Shown: positions 32,440 to 41,598, counted from the first letter of the stretch. The stretch is 64,000 nucleotides of DNA from Lentisphaeria bacterium (GCA_024405215.1 JAKSPB010000016.1:1-64000), one strand, 5' to 3'. The notes: a model not told the origin generated them from the letters alone. Translations and numbers: made by a program.

Positions 32440-34671
32440 TTATAGCCGGCCCTGTTGAAGCAGCTTCAGGAAGGTCTCTTCGTCAATGACCTGGACGCCA
32501 AGTTCGGCTGCCTTTTCGGTCTTTCGTACGCCGGTGTTGGCACCGGCCACCAGATAGGTGGTGTTCTTGCTGACGGCACCGGCCGCCGTACCGCCCAGGG
32601 CACGAATCTTCGCGGAGGCTTCGTCCCGTCCCATGGAAGTCAAGGTTCCGGTGAGGACGAAGGTCTTTCCCGCCAGGGGGCCGTCTGCGTTCTGGTCGGC
32701 GCCGGCGTTTTCGCCCCGGGGAACGATGTCCAGCGTTGCCAAGCGCTCCAGCCATTTCCGGCCGATGGGGCCGGCGAAGAAGGTAAGGACGCTCTGGGCG
32801 GTCTTGGGACCGATGGTGGTGGTGACGTATGCGCCTTTGGCGGAGGACTTCTTGATGAGACCGGCGCGTTTCAACTGCGGGACCAAGTCGTCCAGCCCCA
32901 CGGGTTTTCGCAGGTCGAAGAGGTCTTCTGGAGGCAGGGCGGCGTCCACGCGATGTGGTGCGCTGCCGTTCTGGTAGTCCAGGAGATCCAAGAGTGCCTT
33001 GAGGTAGGGGGAATTGGCGACTTCCGCCAGGTCCTTGTGGATTCGGCCGAGCTGGAATGCGGTGGCTGCGCCTACGTCGGGGATGCCCATGGCCTCCAGC
33101 CAGTTGCCCAAGGGCTTTGTGCGGGCGGCCTCCAGGGCGGAAAGGACCTTCGCTGCATTCTTGGGACCAAAGACGCGGGGCTCCTCGGCAGTGCCCAGGT
33201 TCAGGGAGGCCATATCGTCCAGCGTCAGGTCGAAGAGATCCAGCGGTTCGCGAATCAGGCCGCTGTCGCAGAGGGCTTCGGCCACCACGCCACCGATGGA
33301 CTCGATGTCCAGGGCGTTTCGCGCGGCGAAGTATTCCACGCGGCGGACGTTCTGGGCGGGGCACTGGAGGTTTTCGCATCGCCAGGCGGCAAACTGGGGA
33401 TCCCGGTGGATGGGGCCGCCGCAGGATGGGCATTTGCCATGCAGGGAGCCAGGAAGGTCGTAGGGAATGGCGTCGGCGGGACGCCTTTCCTGCAGGACTT
33501 TCACCACGGCGGGGATGACTTCGCCAGCCTTCTCGATAAGGACGGTGTCGCCGATGCGGATGTCCTTTCGGGCGATTTCATCTTCGTTGTGGAGGGTGGC
33601 GCGGGAGATGGTGGAACCGGAGAGGAAGACGGGCTCCAGTTCGGCGACGGGGGCCAGGACGCCGGTGCGACCTACCTGGATGGTGATGGCCTTCAGCTTG
33701 GTGGCAGCGCGCTCTGGTTCGTATTTATAGGCCTTCGCCCAGCAGGGCGCCTTGGCGGTCATGCCCAGGACGGCGCGTTGGCGGAAGGAATCCACTTTGA
33801 TAACGGCGCCGTCTGTGTCGTATGGCATTCCTTGTCGCAGGCCGTCCAGCTCCGCGATGGCGTCTTTGATGCCATCGAAGTCGTGGACGACGCGGAGCCA
33901 TTTCTGGGTCTTCAAGCCGAATTTCGCAAAGGTTTGGAAGAGTTCCTGCTGGGAGGAGATTTCAACGCCGTCAATGAGCCCCTGGGTATAGAAAAGCACA
34001 TCCAGCGGACGTGTGGCGACTTCATGGGAATCCAGCAGCTTGATGGATCCCGCCGTGGCGTTCCGGGCGTTGGCGAAGGGCTCCAGGCCTTCTGCCAGAC
34101 GGTGTTCGTTGAGGCGTGCGAAGCCTGCGCGGGGCAGATAGCATTCGCCACGTGCTTCAAAGAAGGCGGGAGGGTTCTCCGTGTTCAGGCGCAGAGGGAT
34201 GGAAGGGATGGTGCGGATGTTCGCGGTGACATCGTCGCCTTGCTTGCCATTGCCGCGGGTGACGGCCTGGACCAGTACGCCGTCCCGGTAGCGCACGGCG
34301 ATGGAGACGCCGTCGATTTTCGGCTCCACCACGTAGGTGGGCGTTTCGCCGCGAAGGCCTTTCAGGACGCTTTCATGGAAACGTTCCAGGTCGGCGGCGT
34401 TGTAGGTGTTTTCCAGGGAGAGCATGGGGACCGTGTGGTCCACGGTCTGGAAGCCATCGGCGATTCCGCCGTGCATTCGCTGGGTCGGGGAATCCGGCGT
34501 GAGCAGTTCGGGGTGGGCGGCCTCCAGGTCTTGCAGGGCATGATAGAGCTTGTCGTAGTCCTGGTCGGAGATTTCCGGCGTGGCATCAATATAGTAGAGG
34601 CGGTCGTGATGGCGAATTTGCCTGCGGAGATCTTCCGCCTGTTGCTGAAGAGAGGCAATATCCATGGTCAT
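32440..34671 (-). CDS. ligA: NAD-dependent DNA ligase
   Basis: A 743-residue protein, slightly longer than E. coli LigA (671). It seals nicks in replication and repair. TYVVEPKIDGVSIAVRYRDG contains the adenylated lysine (Lys118) of the KxDG motif. TLHNEDEIARKDIRIGDTVLIEKAGEVIP is the OB region. CPSCGGPIHRDPQFAAWRCENLQCPAQ is the zinc finger with four cysteines. The BRCT domain at the C-terminus has GKTFVLTGTLTSMGRDEA. The start at 34671 overlaps the mnmE stop as ATGA, so the genes are coupled. The usual N-terminal Ia domain (YYIDATPEISDQDYD) is present. Confidence 0.95.
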   Translation of the reverse strand: MTMDIASLQQQAEDLRRQIRHHDRLYYIDATPEISDQDYDKLYHALQDLEAAHPELLTPDSPTQRMHGGIADGFQTVDHTVPMLSLENTYNAADLERFHESVLKGLRGETPTYVVEPKIDGVSIAVRYRDGVLVQAVTRGNGKQGDDVTANIRTIPSIPLRLNTENPPAFFEARGECYLPRAGFARLNEHRLAEGLEPFANARNATAGSIKLLDSHEVATRPLDVLFYTQGLIDGVEISSQQELFQTFAKFGLKTQKWLRVVHDFDGIKDAIAELDGLRQGMPYDTDGAVIKVDSFRQRAVLGMTAKAPCWAKAYKYEPERAATKLKAITIQVGRTGVLAPVAELEPVFLSGSTISRATLHNEDEIARKDIRIGDTVLIEKAGEVIPAVVKVLQERRPADAIPYDLPGSLHGKCPSCGGPIHRDPQFAAWRCENLQCPAQNVRRVEYFAARNALDIESIGGVVAEALCDSGLIREPLDLFDLTLDDMASLNLGTAEEPRVFGPKNAAKVLSALEAARTKPLGNWLEAMGIPDVGAATAFQLGRIHKDLAEVANSPYLKALLDLLDYQNGSAPHRVDAALPPEDLFDLRKPVGLDDLVPQLKRAGLIKKSSAKGAYVTTTIGPKTAQSVLTFFAGPIGRKWLERLATLDIVPRGENAGADQNADGPLAGKTFVLTGTLTSMGRDEASAKIRALGGTAAGAVSKNTTYLVAGANTGVRKTEKAAELGVQVIDEETFLKLLQQGRL

Positions 34672-36002
34672 TTCCCGATGCAGAAACGGTGGAAGATGGT
34701 GTCAAGGACGTCAGGCGATACGGCCTGGCCCGTGATGCCGCCCAGGGCGGCGATGGCCTGTCGCAGAGGGATGGCGGCAAGTTCCCAGGCATTCTGCGAG
34801 GTGAGGGCGCTGACGCTTCGCAAGGCGTCGCCGGCCTGGTCCAGCATGGTGGCGTGCCGGGCGCTGACGGCGATGCCGTGGGAGAGGCCGCCGCTTCTGC
34901 CCAGGATGGCGGTTTCCAGGGCTTCCTCCAGGGCGAAGATGCCTTCGCCTGTCGTGGCGGAGATGCCCAGGAGGCCATCGGGCGGAGTAGCCAGATCGCA
35001 TTTGTTGGCGGCTTGGACCAGTGCGCCGCGGCGTGGCCATTCCGGCCAGGGGGATTCGCCAGGGCGTGTGGCGTCGGTGAGCCAGAGAACCACGTCTGCC
35101 TGGGCTGCGGCCTCCTTGGCGCGCTGTATGCCCGTCTGCTCCACCAGGTCTGTGGCGTCATGGGCGCCGGCGGTGTCCACGAGATGCACGGGGATTCCCC
35201 GGATGGAGAGCTCGGCTTCGATGGTGTCTCGGGTGGTGCCAGGAATGGCGGAGACGATGGCGCGCTCCCGGCCAAGCAGTCGATTCAGCAGGCTGGATTT
35301 CCCCACATTGGGGGCGCCGGCGATGACCAGACTGACGCCGTCCCGCAGGATTTCGCCTTCCTTGCGCGTTGCGCCCAGGGCGGCGATGGTGTTCCGGCAG
35401 GCGTCCAGGCGTTTGGCAATTTCTTCTTGCGGCATCCAGTCCAGTTCCTCGTCAGGGAAATCCAAATGGGATTCCACTTCGGAGAGAAGAACTTTCAGAT
35501 CGTTGTAAAGGCGGGTGATTTCATTCCCCAGGGTGCCGTTGAGCTGCTGGTTTGCCAAGGCCAGGGCGCTGCGGGATTCCGCCGCCACGACTTCTGCCAC
35601 GGCCTCGGCCTGGGTGAGGTCCATTTTTCCGTTGAGGAAGGCGCGTCGGGTGAACTCGCCGGGTTCGGCGCAACGTGCGCCGGAGGCGAAAAGCGCTTGC
35701 AGGGCGAGCTTGGCGGCGATGGCACCGCCGTGGATTTGCAGCTCCACCACGTCTTCGCCGGTATAGCTCTGCGGGCCAGGCATATAGACTGCCAGGCAGG
35801 AGGCATCCAGAAGTTCGCCATGGTCGTCGGAGAGAGTGCCAAGGAGGAGCCGCCGGGCGTTGCTTTTGGACAGCTGGGTCTTTCCCTGCCAGAGCTTGGC
35901 GGCGATGCCTGCCGCGTCCGGTCCGGAAAGGCGCAGGATGGCGACCGCGCCGCCAAAGGCGGTGGCGGGAGCGCAGATGGTCTGGGAAGAAAAATCGGTC
36001 AT
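34668..36002 (-). CDS. mnmE: tRNA modification GTPase MnmE
   Basis: A 444-residue protein, of family length. With MnmG it installs cmnm5 on wobble uridine of tRNA. SQTICAPATAFGGAVAILRLSGPDA is the typical N-terminus, and YTGEDVVELQIHGG lies in the tetrahydrofolate-binding domain. GAPNVGKSSLLNRLLGRERAIVSAIPGTTRDTIE covers G1 and G2, and DTAGAHDATDLVEQTGI is G3. The last residues CIGK hold the catalytic cysteine. The start is close behind a TATATT-like -10 (6-base gap on the minus strand), so the message may be nearly leaderless. Confidence 0.95.
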   Translation of the reverse strand: MTDFSSQTICAPATAFGGAVAILRLSGPDAAGIAAKLWQGKTQLSKSNARRLLLGTLSDDHGELLDASCLAVYMPGPQSYTGEDVVELQIHGGAIAAKLALQALFASGARCAEPGEFTRRAFLNGKMDLTQAEAVAEVVAAESRSALALANQQLNGTLGNEITRLYNDLKVLLSEVESHLDFPDEELDWMPQEEIAKRLDACRNTIAALGATRKEGEILRDGVSLVIAGAPNVGKSSLLNRLLGRERAIVSAIPGTTRDTIEAELSIRGIPVHLVDTAGAHDATDLVEQTGIQRAKEAAAQADVVLWLTDATRPGESPWPEWPRRGALVQAANKCDLATPPDGLLGISATTGEGIFALEEALETAILGRSGGLSHGIAVSARHATMLDQAGDALRSVSALTSQNAWELAAIPLRQAIAALGGITGQAVSPDVLDTIFHRFCIGK

Positions 36003-36209
36003 GAGACAAATATAACTTCGAGGTTGCTATTCAGAACCAAGAAGCAATACGAATTTATACAAATATCCTATGAAATTCATGCAAAAGCAGACGATTGTAT
36101 TAATGTTCTGTTTTTTTGTGTGTTTACGTATTTGAATTCTCGTGTCGGTTTTGATTGGCTTGATTGATTCAATTGGCTTGATGAGGTGGATGAGGGGGAG
36201 GCTTCCGTG

Positions 36210-36277
36210 GGTAGAGGTGAGTCTGTTTCGCGTTTGCTCTCTTGGTAGAGGTGAGTCTGTTTCGCGTTTGCTCTCTT
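36210..36277 (+). repeat. Two exact tandem copies of a 34-bp repeat
   Basis: GGTAGAGGTGAGTCTGTTTC plus CGTTTGCTCTCTT-type sequence occurs twice in direct succession (36210-36243 and 36244-36277). It lies in the 540-base non-coding region between mnmE and the Rpn-type gene. The remaining AT-rich parts of that region show nothing recognisable besides the promoter and GC hairpin listed below. Confidence 0.85.
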
Positions 36278-36446
36278 AATTGAAGAAGGTTTCACTCCCT
36301 TTCATCGCCCGATTTAAACATATCGATCTGGAAAACTTTCGCTTTGCAGGATATGCACTTTCTACAAAAGTTATAGAAAACTAACGAATTGCGCGATTTT
36401 GAAAATACCAGGCGTTGGGAAAGTCTGGTCGTTCCCGACCTTTTGC

Positions 36447-36474
36447 TTGACCTCAGTGCCAGACGGACTACATT
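36447..36474 (+). promoter_or_regulatory. Candidate promoter for the Rpn-type gene
   Basis: TTGACC (36447-36452) and TACATT (36469-36474) are separated by 16 bases and lie ~68 bases before the ATG. The AGGAGG at 36530-36535 is a strong ribosome-binding site. Just upstream, GGTCGTTCCCGACC could form a small hairpin. Confidence 0.4.
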
Positions 36475-36541
36475 GTGTGTTGCTCCGGACGGAATTCGCC
36501 GCACGGAGTCATGAGTCGAATCCAAACATAGGAGGAACGCA

Positions 36542-37624
36542 ATGGGCAAGAGCGATTGCGCGGCAAAAGTGTTCCTTTCCGACCGGCGAATTTTCGCAGA
36601 CCTGGTGAACTACAGGATCTTCGGCGGAAAGCAAGTAGTAGAAGCGAGCGACCTTCAGGAGACGAATTGCGACGAGGTAACGCCTCTGCCGGATGGCATC
36701 GGTAGTCCGTCCTATAAAGAAAGCCTGCGGGACATGGTGATGAACGTGGCGATGCGGACACCAGATGGCACGAAGTATCTCGTGATAGGCGTGGAAAATC
36801 AGATGAGTTCGCATCTGGCCATGCCGGCGCGGTGCATGCTCTACGATGCGATGCGACACACGGAGAACCTGCGCCGCATTATCAATGACAACAAGGAGAA
36901 GCACCTCGCAGGAAGAGAGTTCCTTTCCGGGCTGTGTCCCGAGGATCGCATTCCACCCGTGGTGACGCTTGTCATCTACTGGGGGCCGGGATGCTGGACG
37001 GGGCCGCGCTTTCTCCACGAGATGGTTGACTATCCTGACGAGCAGCTGAAGACACTCTGTGCCGACTACCAGCTGAATTTGATTGAGCCTGCCATGATGG
37101 ACGAGGCTGCCTTCCATGATTTCCGCACTGATCTCGGCGCGGTATTACATTATGCGAAGGCACAGGCTGATGGCGGGGAATTGCGCCGTCTGCTTTGCGA
37201 AGACGAGCGTTGTAAGATGCTGAGTCGCAATGCGGCAGAAGTGGTGCAGACGGTGTTGGGCATGGAAATTCCGATTGATGAAAACGAGGAGGTAACAGAC
37301 ATGTGCAAGGCTTTGGAGCAAATCAAGCAGTGGTCTTTTGAGGAAGGCGAGCAGACCGGTTTCGCGAAGGGCGAGCAGACCGGTTTCGCGAAGGGCGAGC
37401 AGACCGGTTTCGCAAAAGGCGAGCGGACTGGTTTCGCAAAAGGCGAGCGGACTGGTTTCGCGAAGGGCGAGCGGACCGGCTTCGCGAAGGGCGAGCAGAC
37501 CGGTATTCAAAAGGCGGTGTCCATTCTCAAGGAACTCCAACTTGACATGGGGGTGATTCAGGAGAAGCTGATGACGGCATATTCCCTAACTGCCGATGAG
37601 GCTCTGAAATACATCCACAACTAA
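36542..37624 (+). CDS. Rpn-family PD-(D/E)XK nuclease / putative transposase-like protein with octapeptide repeats
   Basis: A 360-residue protein. FADLVNYRIFGGKQVVEASDLQETNCDE is the family N-terminus. YLVIGVENQMSSHLAMPARCMLYDAMRH contains the E-N-Q catalytic-type segment of PD-(D/E)XK enzymes, and VVTLVIYWGPGCWTGPR follows in order. Near residue 265 begins an array of seven octapeptides, GE(Q/R)TGFAKGE-like, encoded by a 24-bp tandem repeat (37346-37513). A short helical C-terminus follows. Members of this family promote recombination or act as small transposase-like nucleases and often carry such variable Gly-rich arrays. No inverted repeats mark it as an IS. Confidence 0.78.
   Translation: MGKSDCAAKVFLSDRRIFADLVNYRIFGGKQVVEASDLQETNCDEVTPLPDGIGSPSYKESLRDMVMNVAMRTPDGTKYLVIGVENQMSSHLAMPARCMLYDAMRHTENLRRIINDNKEKHLAGREFLSGLCPEDRIPPVVTLVIYWGPGCWTGPRFLHEMVDYPDEQLKTLCADYQLNLIEPAMMDEAAFHDFRTDLGAVLHYAKAQADGGELRRLLCEDERCKMLSRNAAEVVQTVLGMEIPIDENEEVTDMCKALEQIKQWSFEEGEQTGFAKGEQTGFAKGEQTGFAKGERTGFAKGERTGFAKGERTGFAKGEQTGIQKAVSILKELQLDMGVIQEKLMTAYSLTADEALKYIHN
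37346..37513 (+). repeat. Seven-unit 24-bp tandem repeat inside the Rpn-type gene
   Basis: Units read GGCGAGCAGACCGGTTTCGCGAAG with mainly silent or conservative changes (CAG to CGG, GAAG to AAAA). The last unit has degenerated to GGTATTCAAAAG. Because the unit is a multiple of three, copy-number change keeps the frame. The peptide unit is G-E-Q/R-T-G-F-A-K. Confidence 0.9.
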
Positions 37625-37751
37625 CGATTCTGCAAGGGCAAACGGGCTGTTGCAGAATTTCAGCGGTTGTGTAACAGCTCGTTATGTCGTTCCTCTTCTG
37701 CCCGGATATGGTAGTTCCATTTTCTTTTTGGTGCGCGTAGAGCGTTTTTTG

Positions 37752-37781
37752 TTGAATTCGTTCCTCTCTTGCTGCTAATAT
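37752..37781 (+). promoter_or_regulatory. Candidate promoter for the GH42-like gene
   Basis: TTGAAT (37752-37757) and TAATAT (37776-37781) are 18 bases apart, about 41 bases before the ATG at 37823. The spacing is slightly long but acceptable for sigma-70. Confidence 0.4.
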
Positions 37782-37822
37782 CTTCGTCCTGAACAGAGAA
37801 CACATTTTTCTTTAGAATCAGC

Positions 37823-40800
37823 ATGTTTAGATTTCTCGCTTTATTCTGTACGCTTCTTCTTGGAACGCTTTTCGCTGCCGATGGGAACGCCTCTTTGCTG
37901 GAGGGGACTATCCCTGCAGGGGAAAGTGTCTCTTCTGACTATCAGGAACTCGCCGATCCCGGAGAAATCCAATGGGATATCCAATGCGACGGAGAGGCAG
38001 ATTTGCAACTTGAAGTGTTTGACATCCTAGGGCGTCCTCTGGAAAATCATCCCCTTCCGGCTTCTAAAGGTGTCTTGCGCCCTTCCGAAAAAGCGGCAGG
38101 CTTCAAACTCATCATCAGCAATACGGGGACAGCGCCGCTGCGTCTTCGTTCCGTTGAGGCCGGTCCTGCCTCCAGCCGGCAGAAATTCACTCAGGCGCAG
38201 TGGATCTGGGAGCCTTCTTTGGGCGAGGAAGCGGGTGCCTTTGCCGTGTTCCGCACCACTTTCCAGGTGCCCGATGTGGAGAATCTCGACCAGGCCTGCC
38301 TCTATGTCACGGCCGACGACCGGGTTGTCATCTATCTGAATGACACTTATCTGGAAGGACCTCATTCCGGTGGTTATGACGCATCGGATTCTTTTTTGGT
38401 GAAGCGTGCCTTGAAGAAGGGAAAGAATACCCTGACTTGTCGCGTCCTTAACGGCGGCGGTCCAGGAGCGCTTCTCTGCGAACTCCATCTGGTGGACAAG
38501 GCGGGAAAAACCACGGTCATTCCATCGGATGGACAATGGCGTTGCGCACCCGTCGCCGCCCTGGATGATTGGAAGAATGTCCCTGCGCACGGTAAGCCTC
38601 TCGTGTTCGGAAAAAACGGCATTTCCCCTTGGGGGTGGCTCTACTACAATCAGGTGACCCAGTTCTCCGCGCAGGTGGAAATCGCCAACGTTCCAGAAGT
38701 GGTCGATGAAAACAGTGTCTGGTCTCCGGAAATCATGATCCGTTTCCAGGGAGACGAGAAGGTCGTCGGCGCGGATGCCGAGCTTTCCGTCCGCCTGAAG
38801 AACGCCAACGGCGAAATCATGGTGGGCGAGAGTGTCATTCCCAGGGAAACCTTGGCTGATGCTACAGATGAACTCTCTCTGACCTTGGAGCCTGTCTATT
38901 TCCGGTATGTTCCGGAAGGCGTGTACTCCCTGGAGGTGTCCCTCGCCAATGCCGCCCGCGCTACGGAAAAAAAGCTTCCTCAAATCACCGTTGCCCGAAG
39001 TGCTTCCGCGCCTCTCGGTCTGCCCAAGGCAACGCTGGTGGACAAAGAGCTTGTTCCCCAGTTCCTCATCGATGGGGAAGAGAAGATCCGTGTCACTCAG
39101 TACCTGGTGGACAACGCCATGAACGCCAGGGTATTCCGAGAATACAAGCGCGCTTTTGACGCCGATGTGTCCACCCTCTGGATCCATCATGTCATCCAGT
39201 TTGACCAGGACGGCAATCCCGATTTCCGGAATCTGGATACCATCTGCGCCAGTTGCCTGGCCCGCAATCCGGAGATCTGCATCGTGGTCAATCCGGCTCT
39301 GGATTGCGTCCAGAGCCCCCAGATGACGAAGTTTTTCCGGGAGAATCCGGACGCCCTCTGCCGGAACTCCGAAAGCGATACGGGCATCTACAATGATCCC
39401 GCCTCGAAATATCCCGTCCAGTGCAACAGCCTGGCATCGGAGAAATGGCTCCAGGAGGCGGAACGGCTTTTGGGGCTGCTCATTGAACATTTGGAGAACA
39501 CTCCTTATGGTAGACGCGTCGTGGCCATCGCGCCTAGCAGCGGCATCACCTGGGAATGGATGTACTGGGGAAGCGAGCGCGACGACGAATGCTCCGACTA
39601 CAGCGTGCCTTTCCTGCAGGCATTCCAGAAGTTTGCACAGGACAAGTACGGCACCATCGCGAAGGCCAACCAGGCTTGGAAGAAGGATTTCGCCTCTTTC
39701 AAGGAGATTGTCATGCCCGCTCTCGCGGATAGGCGCGATCCTGGCGACATGGACCTGCACCTTCCCCAACAGGGCATCCTTCTTGGGGATCTGGCGAATT
39801 TCACGGCCAAGACCATCTCGGACGACATCCTTCGCCTGTGTGCCTACATCAAGACAAGGACCCAGGGGCGCACCCTGACCTGCGTCTATTACGGCTACTA
39901 CAACATGATCACCGTCACGCATTGGGCGCAGGGATCCGGACATTGGGCGCTTTCCCGCATTCTGGATTCCGACGTGGTGGACATGATCCAATCTCCCAGT
40001 ACCTACAACAAGCGCGGCGCCGGCGAGCCGGGTGGCTTCATGCCTCCGGAAAGCGCCATCCGTCTCAAAGGGAAGGTCTTCATCACGGAAAGCGACATCC
40101 GCACCCATCATTCCACTTCTCCTCTGGGACTTTGCAAGGATCTCTACGAAAGCCGCGGCGTTCTGGAACGCGAGTTCGGCGCCTGTCTGGCCAGCAACAC
40201 CGCCTTCCGCTTCTATGACTTCAGCCTTGGATGGACCTTTGGGGATTCCCGTCTGGCGCATCTGGCGTCTCTTTTTTCCCAGGCGGAGAAGGAAATCCTG
40301 AAGGCCAGGCCACGCATCCAGGCCCCAGAGGATGCCATCGCTGTGGTGATCAGCGAAAGCGCCATGCCTCTCCTGAACTATCATAGCCCGCTGCTCAGTC
40401 TTCTTGTCGCCCATCAGTATCGTCATTTCCCGCGCACCGGCATTCCCTTCAACATCTACATCACTCCCGGACTGGAATCCATTCCGCTTCAGCACAGGTT
40501 CTGGTTCTTCGAAAGTCCCATCCGGATGTCCGAAAAGGAAATTCAATACGTGAAGGCCAATGTCCTCAAGCCGGGAAATACCGTGGTCTTCCTCTATGGA
40601 ACCAATGTTCTGACGGAAGAGGGGCTTTCCACAAAGACCTTGGAAGAACTTACGGGAATGGAGTTCCAGACGGATACCGTCCGCAGTGCCGCCACGGCGC
40701 GTCTTACAGAAGAAGGCATTGAGGTTCTGGGAAATCCAATGGAGAAGGCTTCATTGGAGGGATATGAATTTGCTCCCAAGTTCTATCCCGTCGGAAAAGG

Positions 40801-41164
40801 CCAGATCCTGGCACGGGACGGCAAGGGAAATCCCGTTCTGGCGCAAAGCCAGGTCAATGGCTGCCGTGTAATCTTCGCATCTCTCAATGACTTCATGGAT
40901 TCTTGGATCAGAAATCTGGCCACGCAGACCGGACTCCTCTGCTGTAATGACATGCCGGGCGATGTCACCTGGGCGTCCGGCGACGTGGTCACCATCCATA
41001 CGCCACAAGCGGGAGAGCGCACAATCCATTCGCGTCACCAGAGCGGCGTCGCCAGGAATCTCCTCACGGGCGAGGAAATCCCCATCCAGGATGGAAGATT
41101 CTCCTACGTGGCGCGTGCGCTCGGAACCGATGTCTTCCTGTGCTCTCAGGGTGGTGACAAGTAG
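37823..41164 (+). CDS. Large secreted GH42-like glycoside hydrolase with N-terminal carbohydrate-binding-like domains
   Basis: An 1113-residue protein. The signal peptide is FLALFCTLLLGTLFAA (residues ~4-19). Domain 1 (~20-120) is beta-rich. Domain 2 (~130-240) has AQWIWEPSL, FRTTFQVP and YVTADDRVVIYLNDTYLEG, resembling the N-terminal lectin-like domains of alpha-L-rhamnosidases. The barrel (~430-830) contains LQAFQKFAQDKYGTIAKANQAW, a segment typical of GH42/beta-galactosidases. WEWMYWGS and VFITESDIRTH are possible acid/base and nucleophile Glu sites. The C-terminal ~250 residues resemble GH42 trimerisation regions. Exact family and substrate remain uncertain. It is a single-gene unit, closed by a strong terminator. 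Confidence 0.65.
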   Translation: MFRFLALFCTLLLGTLFAADGNASLLEGTIPAGESVSSDYQELADPGEIQWDIQCDGEADLQLEVFDILGRPLENHPLPASKGVLRPSEKAAGFKLIISNTGTAPLRLRSVEAGPASSRQKFTQAQWIWEPSLGEEAGAFAVFRTTFQVPDVENLDQACLYVTADDRVVIYLNDTYLEGPHSGGYDASDSFLVKRALKKGKNTLTCRVLNGGGPGALLCELHLVDKAGKTTVIPSDGQWRCAPVAALDDWKNVPAHGKPLVFGKNGISPWGWLYYNQVTQFSAQVEIANVPEVVDENSVWSPEIMIRFQGDEKVVGADAELSVRLKNANGEIMVGESVIPRETLADATDELSLTLEPVYFRYVPEGVYSLEVSLANAARATEKKLPQITVARSASAPLGLPKATLVDKELVPQFLIDGEEKIRVTQYLVDNAMNARVFREYKRAFDADVSTLWIHHVIQFDQDGNPDFRNLDTICASCLARNPEICIVVNPALDCVQSPQMTKFFRENPDALCRNSESDTGIYNDPASKYPVQCNSLASEKWLQEAERLLGLLIEHLENTPYGRRVVAIAPSSGITWEWMYWGSERDDECSDYSVPFLQAFQKFAQDKYGTIAKANQAWKKDFASFKEIVMPALADRRDPGDMDLHLPQQGILLGDLANFTAKTISDDILRLCAYIKTRTQGRTLTCVYYGYYNMITVTHWAQGSGHWALSRILDSDVVDMIQSPSTYNKRGAGEPGGFMPPESAIRLKGKVFITESDIRTHHSTSPLGLCKDLYESRGVLEREFGACLASNTAFRFYDFSLGWTFGDSRLAHLASLFSQAEKEILKARPRIQAPEDAIAVVISESAMPLLNYHSPLLSLLVAHQYRHFPRTGIPFNIYITPGLESIPLQHRFWFFESPIRMSEKEIQYVKANVLKPGNTVVFLYGTNVLTEEGLSTKTLEELTGMEFQTDTVRSAATARLTEEGIEVLGNPMEKASLEGYEFAPKFYPVGKGQILARDGKGNPVLAQSQVNGCRVIFASLNDFMDSWIRNLATQTGLLCCNDMPGDVTWASGDVVTIHTPQAGERTIHSRHQSGVARNLLTGEEIPIQDGRFSYVARALGTDVFLCSQGGDK

Positions 41165-41199
41165 CGAAGTCACCTTCCGGCGTAGGAACATATAATACA

Positions 41200-41290
41200 A
41201 AAAACAGCAAAAGAAATCCGCCATCGGCGGGAGCGCAAAACACGCAAAAAGAGCAAAACAGTTCCGCCTTCGGCAGGAGTGTAAAACACA
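41200..41290 (+). repeat. A-rich short palindromic repeats (second locus)
   Basis: Two units: AAAACAGCAAAAGAAATCCGCCATCGGCGGGAGCGCAAAAC and AAAACAGTTCCGCCTTCGGCAGGAGTGTAAAAC. They share the layout and sequence of the units at 23443-23530. They stand right after the GH42-like stop codon. Confidence 0.55.
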
Positions 41291-41315
41291 CAAAAAGGCA
41301 AAACATACAAAAAAG

Positions 41316-41343
41316 GCCTTCGGCGATTCCGCCGAAGGCTTTT
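41316..41343 (+). terminator. Rho-independent terminator after the GH42-like gene
   Basis: GCCTTCGGCG-ATTC-CGCCGAAGGC is a perfect 10-bp stem with a 4-base loop, followed by TTTT. It is bidirectionally plausible but best placed for the upstream GH gene. Confidence 0.8.
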
Positions 41344-41357
41344 GCTTATTTTGCTAT

Positions 41358-41421
41358 TTTGCGTGTTTTGCTCTCCGTCTTTTCTTTTGCGTGTTTTGCT
41401 CTCCGTCTTTTCTTTTGCGTG
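41358..41421 (+). repeat. 28-bp tandem repeat, 2.3 copies
   Basis: TTTGCGTGTTTTGCTCTCCG then TCTTTTCT occurs at 41358-41385 and again at 41386-41413, followed by a partial third (TTTGCGTG). A related TTTTGCTCTCCGTCTTTCGC is at ~23517. The remaining 170 bases to the IclR promoter are AT-rich with nothing else recognised. Confidence 0.75.
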
Positions 41422-41598
41422 TGTGCCGTGAAAAAAACGCTTGATTTTCAATATTATTGAATGAAAGAAAAGAAATTCTCATGATCTCAGAAGATTTAAT
41501 ATTTCAGTAATATACTTATTATGAAGATAATATGAATTTGTATCAAAAACTGCGCAATGCGGTTTTTGAATATTTTTGCAAAATTTGGTGTAAAACGA

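Noticed and set aside
32455-35508. A 1017-codon plus-strand frame spanning ligA and mnmE
   Set aside because: It lies wholly antisense to two well-conserved genes, and its amino-acid composition is that of a GC-rich shadow.
37346-37513. CRISPR-like array
   Set aside because: The repeats have no spacers and are in frame within a coding sequence, so they are a coding tandem repeat.
36542-37624. Rpn-type gene as a complete insertion sequence
   Set aside because: No terminal inverted repeats or target duplication are visible around it; family membership alone does not make it mobile.
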